Below are positions 60,601-63,983 of a stretch of DNA of 64,000 nucleotides, piece after piece. Both the position numbers and the translations under genes were made by a program. Position 1 is the first letter of the stretch. Each line of letters begins with the position of its first letter. The notes under the pieces were generated by a model that saw nothing but the letters and a program-made list of their open reading frames with translations, was not told the DNA's origin and made no database searches. Location: contig JAVGWX010000003.1 of the NCBI GenBank assembly GCA_036924085.1, positions 130,445,023 through 130,509,022 on the forward strand. Reading direction: 5' to 3'. Source of the DNA: Ariolimax columbianus (taxonomy: Eukaryota > Mollusca > Gastropoda > Stylommatophora > Arionidae).

Positions 60601-62522
60601 GAACATAATTACAGAATGGGAGAGAACAATATTAGAAAGATAGATAAGGAAAGGGACCTAGGGGTTATAATAGATCATACAGGTAAGGTGAGTGAGCAAG
60701 TTCAGGTAGCAGTGAAAAAGGCAAATGCAATGTTAGGTATGATAAAAATAAATATTAAACATAGGCGCAAGGAAGTGATAGTCAAACTGTATAAAGCATT
60801 AGTTAAACCTAGATTGGAGCACTGTGTACAGGTGTGGAGTTCTTATCATAGAGGTGATATAAACATGTTGGAAAGAATACAAAAAAATATTACAAAGATT
60901 ATAGTGGGATTCCAGAATTACAGTTATGAGGAAAGACTCAGAAAAACCGGCCTACAGTGTCTAGAGGAGAGAAGAATTCGAGGTGACTTAATACAGGTTT
61001 ATAAGATGATTAGAGGAACGGATAAATTAGACTATAACAAATTTTTTTAAATACAGCCACCCACAAGAACAAGATGGCACAGCTACAAATTAACTAAAGA
61101 GAGGTCCAGATTAGATATTAGGAAATATTTTTTTAGTCAGATTTTTTGAGTAGTGAATGTTTGGAATGCATTGTCACAGGAGGTAGTGGAGGCAGGGACA
61201 GTTAAGAATTTAAGAATAAATTGGATGCACATAGCTTTTAGAGCAAGGTAATGTAAATGAAACTGGTTGTATGCAGACTCTGCAGAGTCTTCTATACTAG
61301 TATAAAGACATTGTTAATCTTTATGTGGAGATGGCACTTCAACTCAACTGTAGTTCTAGGTACAATTTTACTATGACTTACTAGAATATGCAGACACCAT
61401 ATTTCCAACAACAAACATTTATTCTTCTTCTGCATTCATTCTCAATCTCCCGCTACCAAGCCCTGAACAGGGCTTTGCAAGTAGCAGAATTAGTCTGGAG
61501 AATGGAATGCGTTATGTTACAGCTTGGCTGTGATATTTGCACCTTCCTGTTCGACACGTCTGTTTTCGGCAGACAAACATGTATTATTGCTTTTATCAAA
61601 GACTACACCTGGAAAATCAAACACATTTTTGTCAATCCTGATGTAACATTTTCAGAGACTTGGATATTTATGATCATCGAACATTTGCGATTCTTATTCT
61701 TTTTTTATGTGAAAATAAATTGTGAAACATGGCTGCAGATTTCTATGATAACTGTAAAATCTGTTTAAACGATACATTTTATAGGCCACATCTGCCCTGG
61801 ATACTCGTACAGAACGAAGTATTCAGTCCTCACTAGCACGGGTCTGTGAAAACAGGACCACAATTATTGTGGCCCACCGCTTATCAACCATCATACATGC
61901 ACATCAGATACTTGTTCTTCAGGATGGTGAGATTCTGGAATCAGGAACGTAAGTTTTTCTAGTAACCTCTTTTAATGTTGTCATTTTATTGGAAATACTT
62001 GCGTTGAATGAAAGGCTTGATTTTATTCATCCTGTTGGGGAGACTCCACTTATTGATTTTGTAGTGCAATGAAGTAGTTTCCTTACTTTTAAATATTTCC
62101 TTTTCTTTTTGTGTGGTCATGTTGTTGAAGAAGACTGTGTCATTATTTTATTGGTACTATGTATATGTTGTAGTAAGACTGTACTGAACTATTTGTAAAT
62201 TCATTTAACAACAAAGTCAAAGAAAAATGTCCACTTATGTGTCAGTCTTATGAATATGTCCACATTAACATTCAGATCCTAAAAAATTTTTAAAAATACT
62301 GTTTGTTGTCTTCTGTACAGACATGCAGAGCTGCTGGAAAAGAATGGTACCTATGCAGACATGTGGACACAGCAGCTCATCAAGCAAGGAGATGAGGAGA
62401 ATGACAAGGATGATAAAAAAGGACCACGACGTAACTTTTCATTCAACGTGCGGAATATTGGTCAAGTAAGAAATTCAAGTTTACAGAGTGTAGGAAGAGA
62501 TGATATTCTTTTCCAAGAATAA
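21460..62522 (+). CDS. ABCB6: ATP-binding cassette half-transporter ABCB6 (HMT-1 group), complete, 20 coding exons
   Basis: ABCB6 is an ATP-driven exporter of porphyrins and metal-thiol conjugates in mitochondrial outer, endolysosomal or plasma membranes. Twenty exons join in phase to 2580 bases, or 859 residues plus stop (human 842). Seen in order: a five-helix TMD0 (residues about 23-190), with Cys4 and Cys22 spaced 18 apart like human Cys8 and Cys26, and an N-G-S sequon at Asn6; six core helices (about 230-560); A-loop Tyr585; Walker [10 protein letters not shown] (609-617); Q-loop Gln657 in VVPQD; signature LSGGE (713-717); Walker B IVLLDE (733-738); D-loop SALD (741-744); switch His769 in VAHRLST. 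The catalytic set is intact, so the gene should be functional. ATG 21460 fits the family's N terminus. An acceptor at 21420 implies a 5' UTR exon upstream. ABCB6 and invertebrate HMT-1 are hard to separate without a tree. Confidence 0.95.
21890..22330. repeat. Unclassified repeat-like segment in ABCB6 intron 1
   Basis: GC content is higher than the flanks, and the wording resembles decayed retroelement UTR. No family or boundary was identified. Confidence 0.3.
22654..22746 (+). CDS. ABCB6: ABCB6 coding exon 2 (TM2)
   Basis: Thirty-one codons encode one hydrophobic helix ([20 protein letters not shown]) and end YGYQ. The acceptor is TTACAG and the donor CAG|GTACAC. Confidence 0.88.
23090..23225 (-). 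mobile_element. SINE fragment, related to 35.38-35.58 kb
   Basis: Both segments share GGCTGAGGACTAC, then a CTG/GTTTGTTT-type stretch, CAGAAAAACA and a decayed B box near ACTGGGTATTTAACC. It ends 220 bases before ABCB6 exon 3. Confidence 0.55.
23446..23645 (+). CDS. ABCB6: ABCB6 coding exon 3 (TM3, TM4)
   Basis: Two hundred bases encode two helices and the conserved ABCB6 stretch [10 protein letters not shown], which matches the VSWNSPQWWW of the human protein. The acceptor is TTTTAG-like (TTTAG) and the donor AAG|GTCAGT. Confidence 0.93.
24181..24307 (+). CDS. ABCB6: ABCB6 coding exon 4 (TM5)
   Basis: One hundred twenty-seven bases complete Ser165, then encode the fifth TMD0 helix ([19 protein letters not shown]) and the start of the acidic linker ending SDEE. 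The acceptor is TTTTCAG and the donor GAG|GTAACC. Confidence 0.92.
24573..24753 (+). CDS. ABCB6: ABCB6 coding exon 5 (linker, first core helix)
   Basis: One hundred eighty-one bases encode a polar linker, then LPYVWPR and the helix ending [14 protein letters not shown]. Human ABCB6 has the equivalent RALNVLVPIFYRNI. The donor is ATTG|GTTAGT, phase 1. Confidence 0.94.
25102..25450 (-). mobile_element. GAA-tailed retroposon, 349 bp, with 13-bp target-site duplication
   Basis: The insertion is bounded by perfect direct repeats CACCAGACCATAT at 25089-25101 and 25451-25463. On the minus strand it ends in a GAA/AAG-type tail. It is the longest clearly bounded member of a family also seen at 41578-41744, 53.68-54.01, 57.16-57.39 and 61424-61572, with fragments at 30.17 and 38.22 kb. 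A 71-codon minus-strand frame exists but is not clearly selected. No tRNA-type A and B boxes were recognised. Variable 5' truncation suggests LINE-driven retroposition. Confidence 0.8.
25480..26080 (+). mobile_element. LINE 3' remnant
   Basis: The plus strand reads CETWTIS-like text (SHGQ frame), then [20 protein letters not shown] and RQREKIFD, matching the widely distributed GKRGRGRQR.KILD tail of non-LTR reverse transcriptases. Stops are present. Confidence 0.65.
26251..28868 (-). mobile_element. I-like LINE with RNase H, 2618 bp, 5'-truncated, copy 1
   Basis: On the minus strand: linker, RT blocks ([75 protein letters not shown]), then RNase H (338-codon frame 27325-26309) and a terminal C-x-C...H...C knuckle ([18 protein letters not shown]). 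RNase H residues are damaged: YTDSS for YTDGS and FTVAL for FTDDL. Several RT frameshifts are present. It is flanked by near-perfect 13-base duplications GTAARAAATATAT (26238-26250 and 28869-28881), and the 3' end is GAA-rich. The copy is inactive. Confidence 0.88.
28900..29420 (+). mobile_element. LINE linker/RT remnant
   Basis: The plus strand reads [31 protein letters not shown], then [11 protein letters not shown] and [14 protein letters not shown]. This is the region between endonuclease and RT in APE LINEs and is collinear with 42.41-42.66 kb. It lies next to the RNase H LINE's 5' end. Confidence 0.65.
29440..30165. repeat. Repeat-derived intron sequence, unclassified
   Basis: Compositionally like a decayed retroelement, without clear coding blocks. 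A minus-strand frame (102 codons, 29936-30244) shares the words [12 protein letters not shown] with the 25.1 kb repeat ([12 protein letters not shown]). Confidence 0.35.
30170..30640 (+). mobile_element. GAA-family repeat fragment joined to LINE 5' UTR-like sequence
   Basis: CACCTTTTGGTCCAACA and CAGCAAGCAT match the repeat at 25.2 kb. From 30340 the text (GGGGCTTGCATACCTCAGTGAG, GGGCCACCCATGCTGGACA) parallels 40.77-40.86 kb, immediately upstream of a LINE endonuclease frame. A 14-G run lies at 30357-30370. Confidence 0.5.
31130..31930 (+). mobile_element. LINE RT-to-3'-end remnant
   Basis: Plus-strand pieces read DIADDLALL (RT catalytic box, 31165-31191), [15 protein letters not shown], then a tail resembling LKETGKMG. 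Many stops indicate an old copy. Confidence 0.6.
32270..32600 (+). mobile_element. Family X repeat, copy 2
   Basis: TCCTGAAAAGGCATTAAATG, CCCCCACCTCGTTAGCCAGG and CCCGTTTCCAGGGAGAACTG align with copies 1 and 3. It ends in CTGACCAGATGTTAGTCAT, a relic of the core tandem unit. Confidence 0.65.
32695..33200. repeat. GC-richer repeat segment upstream of ABCB6 exon 6
   Basis: About 500 bases with markedly higher GC than the flanks and internal similarity (GAATAGGCTAATGAGCTTCA and GGATAATGAGCCCAATCT). It looks like retroelement 5' UTR. No coding domain was identified. Confidence 0.4.
33318..33422 (+). CDS. ABCB6: ABCB6 coding exon 6
   Basis: One hundred five bases complete Val268 and encode residues 269-302 ending [11 protein letters not shown], comparable to human YVFLKFLQGGGT. 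It is isolated by an 8.6 kb intron upstream. The acceptor is CCCCAG and the donor ACAG|GTACAA. A minisatellite begins about 120 bases after the donor. Confidence 0.92.
33545..35325. repeat. 31-bp minisatellite array
   Basis: A degenerate tandem array begins about 120 bases after the exon 6 donor. Typical units are CTGATCTGAC-TGTCTGCTAG-ATCATTTATT-A in the left part and CTGATCCAAC-TGTCTGCTGG-GTTATTTGTT-A in the right part. The left part alternates 31- and 27-base units, a 58-base higher-order repeat. A hAT-like element interrupts it at 33902-34417. Confidence 0.92.
33902..34417. mobile_element. hAT-type MITE, 516 bp, nested in the minisatellite
   Basis: The ends are CAGTGTTTCCTCAACC and, inverted, CAGTGTTTCCCAACC, the classic CAGTG terminal form of hAT elements. 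It is flanked by 8-base duplications TGCTAGAT (33894-33901 and 34418-34425). Removing the element restores an uninterrupted minisatellite unit. A 63-codon frame inside has no recognised hAT domain, so the element is non-autonomous. Confidence 0.85.
35375..35580 (-). mobile_element. tRNA-like SINE
   Basis: The minus strand begins GGATGACTGAATGGTTGCAA and has a B-box-like GAGAATCAAATCCCC. Body motifs CAGAAAAACA and GGCTGAGGACTAC (plus-strand sense) are shared with 23.09-23.22 kb. The nested hairpin CTGCCTGCC...GGCAGGCAG is at 35517-35540. Confidence 0.6.
35927..36029 (+). CDS. ABCB6: ABCB6 coding exon 7
   Basis: One hundred three bases encode [20 protein letters not shown] and end FTHLH. They correspond to the GFVSNLRTFLWIRVQQ segment of the human protein. 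The acceptor is TTCCAG and the donor AA|GTGAGA. Confidence 0.95.
36405..36651 (-). mobile_element. tRNA-derived SINE, family S, copy A
   Basis: The minus strand reads GGGACAACTTGGGCTAGTGA, then B-box region GGGTTCAATCCCC, followed by the conserved body (GAAGCAAACCCTTAGAAAAT, AAATAAAAACATAGTA, GCCTTGAGGAATAG). It abuts the 3' end of a minus-strand CR1-like copy. Confidence 0.8.
36670..37380 (-). mobile_element. CR1-like LINE 3' part, minus strand
   Basis: The minus strand reads [36 protein letters not shown] and [15 protein letters not shown], nearly the same protein text as at 10.85-10.98 and 60.74-60.9 kb. The 3' end near 36675 has the TTAAG-type tail and a decayed palindrome. Confidence 0.85.
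37608..37697 (+). CDS. ABCB6: ABCB6 coding exon 8
   Basis: Ninety bases encode [20 protein letters not shown] then GTTSVTTLL, a coupling-loop segment strongly conserved in the family. The acceptor is ATCCAG and the donor CAG|GTAAAA. Confidence 0.95.
38215..38470 (-). mobile_element. GAA-family repeat fragment
   Basis: In plus-strand sense, ACACATCCACTTTCAGCA, TAGGACTGGGTTAACCTTC and CCTGTTTCCAGGG-type words align with the 53.8 kb copy. The tail end is missing. Strand is given relative to the GAA tail of intact copies. Confidence 0.5.
38880..38990 (-). mobile_element. tRNA-like SINE fragment
   Basis: The minus strand has AGAGAGCTTGCTTATAATGA and a B-box-like CAGGTTCAATCCAA. No body could be aligned. 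Confidence 0.4.
39444..40514 (+). mobile_element. I-like LINE with RNase H, 1071 bp, copy 2, inverted relative to copy 1
   Basis: A 5'-truncated copy bounded by perfect 14-base duplications GAGTAAAACTATTC (39430-39443 and 40515-40528). It encodes RNase H with intact [15 protein letters not shown] and LFTDDLAV, then after one frameshift near 40010 [20 protein letters not shown] and the zinc knuckle [18 protein letters not shown]. Its 3' end is CGTACGAAGAAGAAG. It is less decayed than copy 1 and retains a seven-residue stretch (FRLRTGH) deleted there. Confidence 0.9.
40655..42840 (+). mobile_element. APE LINE 5' half (endonuclease and RT start), with nested insertion
   Basis: UTR-like text (40.66-40.93 kb) leads into a frame 40934-41368 with [20 protein letters not shown] and [17 protein letters not shown], the AP-endonuclease N terminus of RTE/Jockey-like LINEs. 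Later pieces give [12 protein letters not shown] and SDHHMLFG (end of the endonuclease, about 41.9-42.0 kb), the linker [20 protein letters not shown] and RT start [18 protein letters not shown]. It stops near 42840, so most of the RT is missing. Frameshifts make it inactive. A 167-base retroposon sits inside. Confidence 0.85.
41578..41744 (+). mobile_element. GAA-tailed retroposon, 167 bp, nested in a LINE
   Basis: It is bounded by perfect 14-base duplications ATGGGAAGATAAGG (41564-41577 and 41745-41758). It ends in an AAG tail at 41730-41744 and is a 5'-truncated member of the 25.1 kb family. Removing it rejoins the LINE endonuclease region. Confidence 0.88.
42841..43700. other. ABCB6 intron 8, right part, nothing recognised
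   Basis: A short inverted motif CCACTAAAGTGG occurs twice near 42937 and 42978. The rest is AT-rich intron without coding similarity. Confidence 0.45.
43704..43825 (+). CDS. ABCB6: ABCB6 coding exon 9
   Basis: One hundred twenty-two bases encode two helices ([19 protein letters not shown] and [14 protein letters not shown]). The IPTLADI motif of human ABCB6 is recognisable. The acceptor is CCACAG and the donor TTAA|GTATGT. Confidence 0.94.
44518..44693 (+). CDS. ABCB6: ABCB6 coding exon 10
   Basis: One hundred seventy-six bases encode TEWRTKYRR, then [17 protein letters not shown], the most conserved cytosolic segment of the family. The acceptor is TCTCAG and the donor CAG|GTCAAA, phase 0. 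Confidence 0.96.
44900..45460 (-). pseudogene. Unidentified coding-like remnant in ABCB6 intron 10
   Basis: The minus strand can be read nearly continuously for about 170 codons in one frame: [19 protein letters not shown], then [40 protein letters not shown], and beyond two stops [20 protein letters not shown] and [16 protein letters not shown]. Three in-frame stops interrupt it. Codon-like composition contrasts with the flanks. No family was recognised. It could be a transposon piece, a processed pseudogene, or chance. Confidence 0.3.
45990..46056 (+). mobile_element. tRNA-like SINE head
   Basis: An A-box-like TGGTACAGTGGATAAG and a degraded B box GAGTTAGATTAAC, spaced as in a tRNA. No downstream body matches the other SINEs. 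Confidence 0.4.
46306..46520 (+). CDS. ABCB6: ABCB6 coding exon 11 (last core helices)
   Basis: Two hundred fifteen bases encode the helix pair containing [10 protein letters not shown] and the motif [19 protein letters not shown]. The acceptor is CTCCAG and the donor TATAG|GTAATG. Confidence 0.96.
46521..47660. other. ABCB6 intron 11, left part, nothing recognised
   Basis: AT-rich intron with short homopolymer and TA tracts (for example 46958-46972). No coding similarity and no repeat matched elsewhere. Confidence 0.5.
47675..47835 (+). mobile_element. tRNA-derived SINE, family S, copy B
   Basis: GGGACAGCATGGCCTAGGGG followed by B-box region TGGGTTTGCTCCCC and body GGCCATTACCCCAGGGAAGC. 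It ends in a T run after CATAAAACCAG, so the 3' part is missing. Confidence 0.75.
48243..48306 (+). CDS. ABCB6: ABCB6 coding exon 12
   Basis: Sixty-four bases complete Arg538 and encode [19 protein letters not shown] and then IE, the linker helix between membrane and ATPase domains. The acceptor is TTTCAG and the donor GAG|GTTGGC. Confidence 0.94.
48310..49290. other. ABCB6 intron 12, left part, nothing recognised
   Basis: AT-rich intron without recognised genes. A 69-codon minus-strand frame at 48915-49124 ([20 protein letters not shown]) gives a faint LINE-like impression only. Confidence 0.4.
49296..49530 (+). mobile_element. tRNA-derived SINE, family S, copy C
   Basis: The head GGAGTGGGCTAGTAGACACT has a decayed A box and B-box TGGGTTTGCTCCTC. 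The body CGGCCGTTACCCCAAGGAAG, the AAATAAAAACATAGTGCAAC block and the end GCCTTGGGGAATAG are full length. Confidence 0.8.
50445..50530 (+). CDS. ABCB6: ABCB6 coding exon 13 (A-loop)
   Basis: Eighty-six bases encode [20 protein letters not shown] and then DVSFEYEA, the first strand of the nucleotide-binding domain with A-loop Tyr585. The acceptor is TTTCAG and the donor CTAG|GTATGC. Confidence 0.95.
50574..50610 (-). mobile_element. 37-bp LINE 3'-end insertion with 12-bp target-site duplication
   Basis: The insert is the extreme 3' end of the RNase H LINE (minus strand GTTAATGTCTGACAGCGTAT then a GAA-rich tail). It is bounded by perfect duplications GAACCCTGGTCT (50562-50573 and 50611-50622). 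It lies 44 bases after the ABCB6 exon 13 donor. Confidence 0.85.
51110..51455. repeat. Two degenerate minisatellites
   Basis: 51117-51270 repeats a roughly 30-base unit around TATGACTTTGTCAACTTAAG. 51353-51455 repeats a roughly 29-base unit around CTGATCAGAGAGGAGGTTAA. A lone further unit (GATTAAAGAGGAGGCTAAAG) lies at 51902-51921, beyond a family X insertion. Confidence 0.8.
51460..51885 (+). mobile_element. Family X repeat, copy 3, with 36-bp core repeats
   Basis: CTTCACATCCTGAGCATGCT, CTTGTTAGCCAGCCTGC and CCTGTTTTCAGGAAAAATTG match copy 1. At 51741-51872 there are three to four 36-base units of the form GGTCTGTATGTTCACCAGAC then CCTGACTAACATATCT, homologous to the 37-base units at 915-1003. 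A 22-C run lies at 51645-51666. Confidence 0.75.
51985..52042 (+). CDS. ABCB6: ABCB6 coding exon 14
   Basis: Fifty-eight bases encode [19 protein letters not shown], ending just before Walker A. The acceptor is TTTCAG and the donor CTG|GTAAGA, phase 0. Confidence 0.95.
52213..53255 (+). mobile_element. piggyBac-like element, about 1.04 kb, decayed
   Basis: The left end is CTCATTTACTGCC and the inverted right end CTCATTCACTCC. TTAA follows the right end at 53256-53259; the left target is mutated (CTAT). A frame near 52443-52605 reads [15 protein letters not shown], then a stop, then [16 protein letters not shown], resembling the acidic N terminus of piggyBac transposases. No transposase core is left. 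Confidence 0.45.
53260..53683. other. ABCB6 intron 14 segment, nothing recognised
   Basis: AT-rich intron with no coding or repeat match. Confidence 0.45.
53684..54015 (-). mobile_element. GAA-family retroposon, near full-length copy
   Basis: Nearly collinear with 25102-25450 over its whole length, for example TTTGCACCTTTTGGTCCAAC and ATGTGGAGGTGTAGAAGGGT. The tail has decayed to GTTCGTTCG-type text, and no clean target duplication was found. Confidence 0.75.
54200..54345 (-). mobile_element. tRNA-like SINE fragment
   Basis: The minus strand has ACCACTTGCTTTTCATGACA and the B-box-like GGGGTTCAACTCC. Confidence 0.45.
54554..54658 (+). CDS. ABCB6: ABCB6 coding exon 15 (Walker A)
   Basis: Thirty-five codons encode [20 protein letters not shown] and then [15 protein letters not shown]. 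Lys615 and Ser616 of Walker A are intact. The acceptor is CCTCAG and the donor CAG|GTTAGT. Confidence 0.97.
54720..55420. other. ABCB6 intron 15, nothing recognised
   Basis: AT-rich intron. A 109-codon frame (54807-55136) is low-complexity and hydrophobic, and looks like chance. Confidence 0.45.
55430..55510 (+). mobile_element. tRNA-like SINE head
   Basis: A-box-like AACTAAGTGGTTTGATA and B-box-like GGGTTCAAAACCTG with tRNA-like spacing. No anticodon stem is convincing. Confidence 0.4.
55740..55813 (+). CDS. ABCB6: ABCB6 coding exon 16 (Q-loop)
   Basis: Seventy-four bases encode [20 protein letters not shown] with Q-loop Gln657. The acceptor is TTCCAG and the donor AAG|GTGAGT. Confidence 0.96.
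55850..56350 (-). mobile_element. LINE 3' end with a 46-bp tandem duplication
   Basis: The minus strand (126-codon frame 56316-55936) reads [40 protein letters not shown] and [13 protein letters not shown], the RLFGHV box of a non-LTR reverse transcriptase. At 55857-55948 a 46-base unit (GTTGCGTCATT-GGCCACATC...) is duplicated with three differences. Similar terminal text occurs at 60.07-60.11 kb. Confidence 0.7.
56590..56682 (+). mobile_element. CR1-like LINE 3' terminus only
   Basis: GAAACTGGCTGTATACAGAC, CTCTGCAGGGTCTTCTAAAC and a GTTAAGTTAAGTTA tail match the 3' ends at 11.38-11.43 and 61.26-61.3 kb. The insertion is severely 5'-truncated. Confidence 0.75.
56800..56900 (+). CDS. ABCB6: ABCB6 coding exon 17
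   Basis: One hundred one bases encode [20 protein letters not shown] and end ERILSFPK, part of the helical subdomain. The acceptor is TCCCAG and the donor AAA|GTAAGT. Confidence 0.95.
57155..57392 (-). mobile_element. GAA-family retroposon, internal fragment
   Basis: In plus-strand sense, TAGCAGGTTGTTGTCCGGAG, ATCACCATGTGGAGGTGTAG and AGCAGTCAGCTATGGATC align with the 25.1 and 53.7 kb copies. About 60 internal bases are deleted. Confidence 0.65.
57461..57705 (+). mobile_element. tRNA-derived SINE, family S, copy D (best preserved)
   Basis: The head GTGGGCTAGTGGTTCAATGA (A box) and the perfect B box GGTTCGATCC (57516-57525) are followed by the family body (TTACCCCAGGGAAGCAAACC, CCTTAGAAAATGTACGAGG, AAATAAAAACCACAGTGCAA) and the end GCCTTGGGGAATAGATAAAT. 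These are the sequences expected of an internal RNA polymerase III promoter. Confidence 0.85.
57706..58400 (-). mobile_element. RTE-like LINE remnant, minus strand
   Basis: The minus strand reads [60 protein letters not shown] and [20 protein letters not shown], the same RT blocks as the 17-18.5 kb copy. The catalytic box is FPDD. One frameshift falls in the RT and stops occur downstream. Confidence 0.85.
58401..59012. other. ABCB6 intron 17, right part, nothing recognised
   Basis: AT-rich. ACATTGAARATRCAATCAAA is repeated two to three times near 58589-58650, a short tandem repeat of about 30 bases. Confidence 0.5.
59013..59125 (+). CDS. ABCB6: ABCB6 coding exon 18 (ABC signature, Walker B start)
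   Basis: One hundred thirteen bases encode [20 protein letters not shown] and end AIVLLDE. The ABC signature and the Walker B Asp737-Glu738 are intact. The donor GAG|GTTTGG falls directly after the catalytic Glu. Confidence 0.97.
59150..60060 (+). mobile_element. Possible LINE linker remnant, unclassified
   Basis: A 90-codon frame (59634-59906) is lysine- and glutamate-rich ([20 protein letters not shown]) and is followed by [13 protein letters not shown], resembling the polar linker before LINE RT. There is no diagnostic motif, so it could be chance AT-rich coding. Confidence 0.3.
60061..60212. mobile_element. LINE 3'-terminal fragment
   Basis: GGCGTCAAAAGGCCCGTTGC then GTTGATCGACCAC resembles the 55.85-55.92 kb terminus (GAGGCCTGTTGCGTCATTCG, GCCAC). 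It joins directly to the CR1-like copy. Confidence 0.35.
60213..61315 (+). mobile_element. CR1-like LINE 3' half, copy 2
   Basis: A 220-codon frame (60388-61050) reads [70 protein letters not shown] and [20 protein letters not shown]. Upstream, [11 protein letters not shown] and [10 protein letters not shown] are in other frames. The FADD box is broken to KFVDTKLC by a deletion. It ends with the palindrome AGACTCTGCAGAGTCT (61275-61290). It lies in intron 18, between the exons that split the Walker B region from the D-loop. Confidence 0.88.
61424..61572 (-). mobile_element. GAA-family retroposon, 149 bp, with target-site duplication
   Basis: It is bounded by ACAAACATKTATT (61411-61423 and 61573-61585, one mismatch). 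It contains the family 3' half (CTCAATCTCCCGCTACCAAG and TTGCACCTTCCTGTTCGACA in plus-strand sense). It is 5'-truncated. Confidence 0.8.
61785..61948 (+). CDS. ABCB6: ABCB6 coding exon 19 (D-loop, H-loop)
   Basis: One hundred sixty-four bases encode [20 protein letters not shown], then [13 protein letters not shown] and [13 protein letters not shown]. The switch histidine is residue 769. The acceptor is TTATAG and the donor GGAAC|GTAAGT. Confidence 0.97.
62321..62522 (+). CDS. ABCB6: ABCB6 coding exon 20 (C terminus, stop)
   Basis: The exon completes Thr793 and encodes [19 protein letters not shown], then a charged tail ending DDILFQE and TAA at 62520-62522. A potential donor CAA|GTAAGA at 62465-62466 lies inside this tail, so an alternative C terminus is possible. 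The read-through end gives a family-typical length. Confidence 0.85.
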
Positions 62523-63305
62523 ATGCTTTCGTACTTCTAAAACACTATATATGGCAATTTTAAAACGAATATGTGCTATGGAAGTTTTAACCTTTAAGAA
62601 TTTTCTTAGGTCACATCCAGGCAATTTATTTCGGCCACCCATTATGAGAATTGTCAAAAACTCACATTAAGGTATTTTTTTAACAATTCAGTTCCGCTAT
62701 CATCTGATAAAAATTAGCAAAAATTGCGTAAATTGGTTACAAAAAAATTCTCTTTTTCTAAATATCTAGACCATATTGATTATTCATTGCTAGAAATTGA
62801 TGTCCGCACTGGAAATACCATGTTTGGATCCTGCATCCCAGATGTAGGTCTTTATGAGCTAAACCTGTTTAGGTTATTTGCTTGTTTTTTGTTGTGGGTT
62901 TTCTTTTTAAACTTGTCATTTTAGTGCTCTGAATTAAGGAGTTAAAAATACTCTACTATAGATATTCATATTGCACACTAGGTAACTTTCTACTATTGTA
63001 GACTACCACATTTATAACTGCCACAATAGGGAATAGAACATTAAATACACAAATTGAAGTTAAAATGTCATCTAAACAGTCATACTTTAGACTATTACTT
63101 TGTGGACTTGATAATAATATACAATTATAGTAGACATCCACATTGTAAACTGTCAGTCAGAGCTAAATAGTAATCTACATTTTAGGGGTAAGTTGCTACA
63201 TTTTAGGCTATTACTCTATTCCTCATTTTTTGCCTTCCACATTGCAAACTGGCAACATTGTAGACAATAAAATCTATTGGTTAAGTATGTGATGTAGATG
63301 TCTTC
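62523..63305. other. ABCB6 3' flank, likely 3' UTR in part
   Basis: AATAAA overlaps the stop codon (62519-62524) and is too close to serve the read-through isoform in the usual way. Another lies near 63266 (ACAATAAAATC). No gene is seen in this stretch. Confidence 0.4.
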
Positions 63306-63309
63306 ATCT

Positions 63310-63925
63310 TTCCCTTAACCTAGCAGGTCATAACATCTACTACATCATTAACCACAACAGTCAGCCCAATGCCAGTGTTTTGGTATCTTTCAGGAATTGT
63401 AACCCTGAATATCATGAGTATCCTGTTAGCCTGTCCACTTGATCATATCACATTTCTGTATCAGTGTGCATGTTTTTACAACTCTATATGGTCTTTTATT
63501 GTGTCCGATTTGGCTGCATGCTTTGACATTTGTGACATGTTCCTTGTGTATTATTCCAAGGATCTGTCAGAAGCATCTTATATCTTGTATTTTTTTGTTG
63601 CACTTCAGCATTCAGTGTCCATATTTTACAAGCATATTTCTATACAGAAAGGATCAATGTTTTGAGCAGTATGTTCTTATCTTTCCATAGGTGGCCTCAG
63701 TGAGGTCACAATTGTTGTTGTCCTTGTTTTTAGTTCTGCTTTGGTTCTTTCTTCTTCAATTACAGATCCCATACATTTGAATTATGTAACTGTCCCAGGC
63801 TTTGTGTCTATTTATAGTGATGTTGTCATAAGCTGTGTCTTTCCTGAGTTTAATTCCATGCCATATTTCCTAGTTGTTAATGTTTGCAGCCCTTTTTCAT
63901 TACTGGTAAGATCATCTATGTCATC
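63310..63925 (-). mobile_element. LINE RT 3' remnant, minus strand
   Basis: The minus strand reads DDIDDLTSNEKGLQTLTTRK, YGMELNSGKTQLMTTS, SVIEEERTKAELKTRTTTIV and RSLEYTRNM-like text, matching post-catalytic RT blocks (DIDLL...GLQ, YGMEIN..KT). Many stops show it is old. Confidence 0.6.
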
Positions 63926-63983
63926 AGTGATGGGTTGATAGCACTATCAACTATAATTATTGTGCCATTTTGACTATCTAGTG

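Noticed and set aside
60388..61050. 220-codon frame as a host gene
   Set aside because: The protein text is repeated at 10.6-10.98 kb and 37.07-37.26 kb and is LINE reverse transcriptase.
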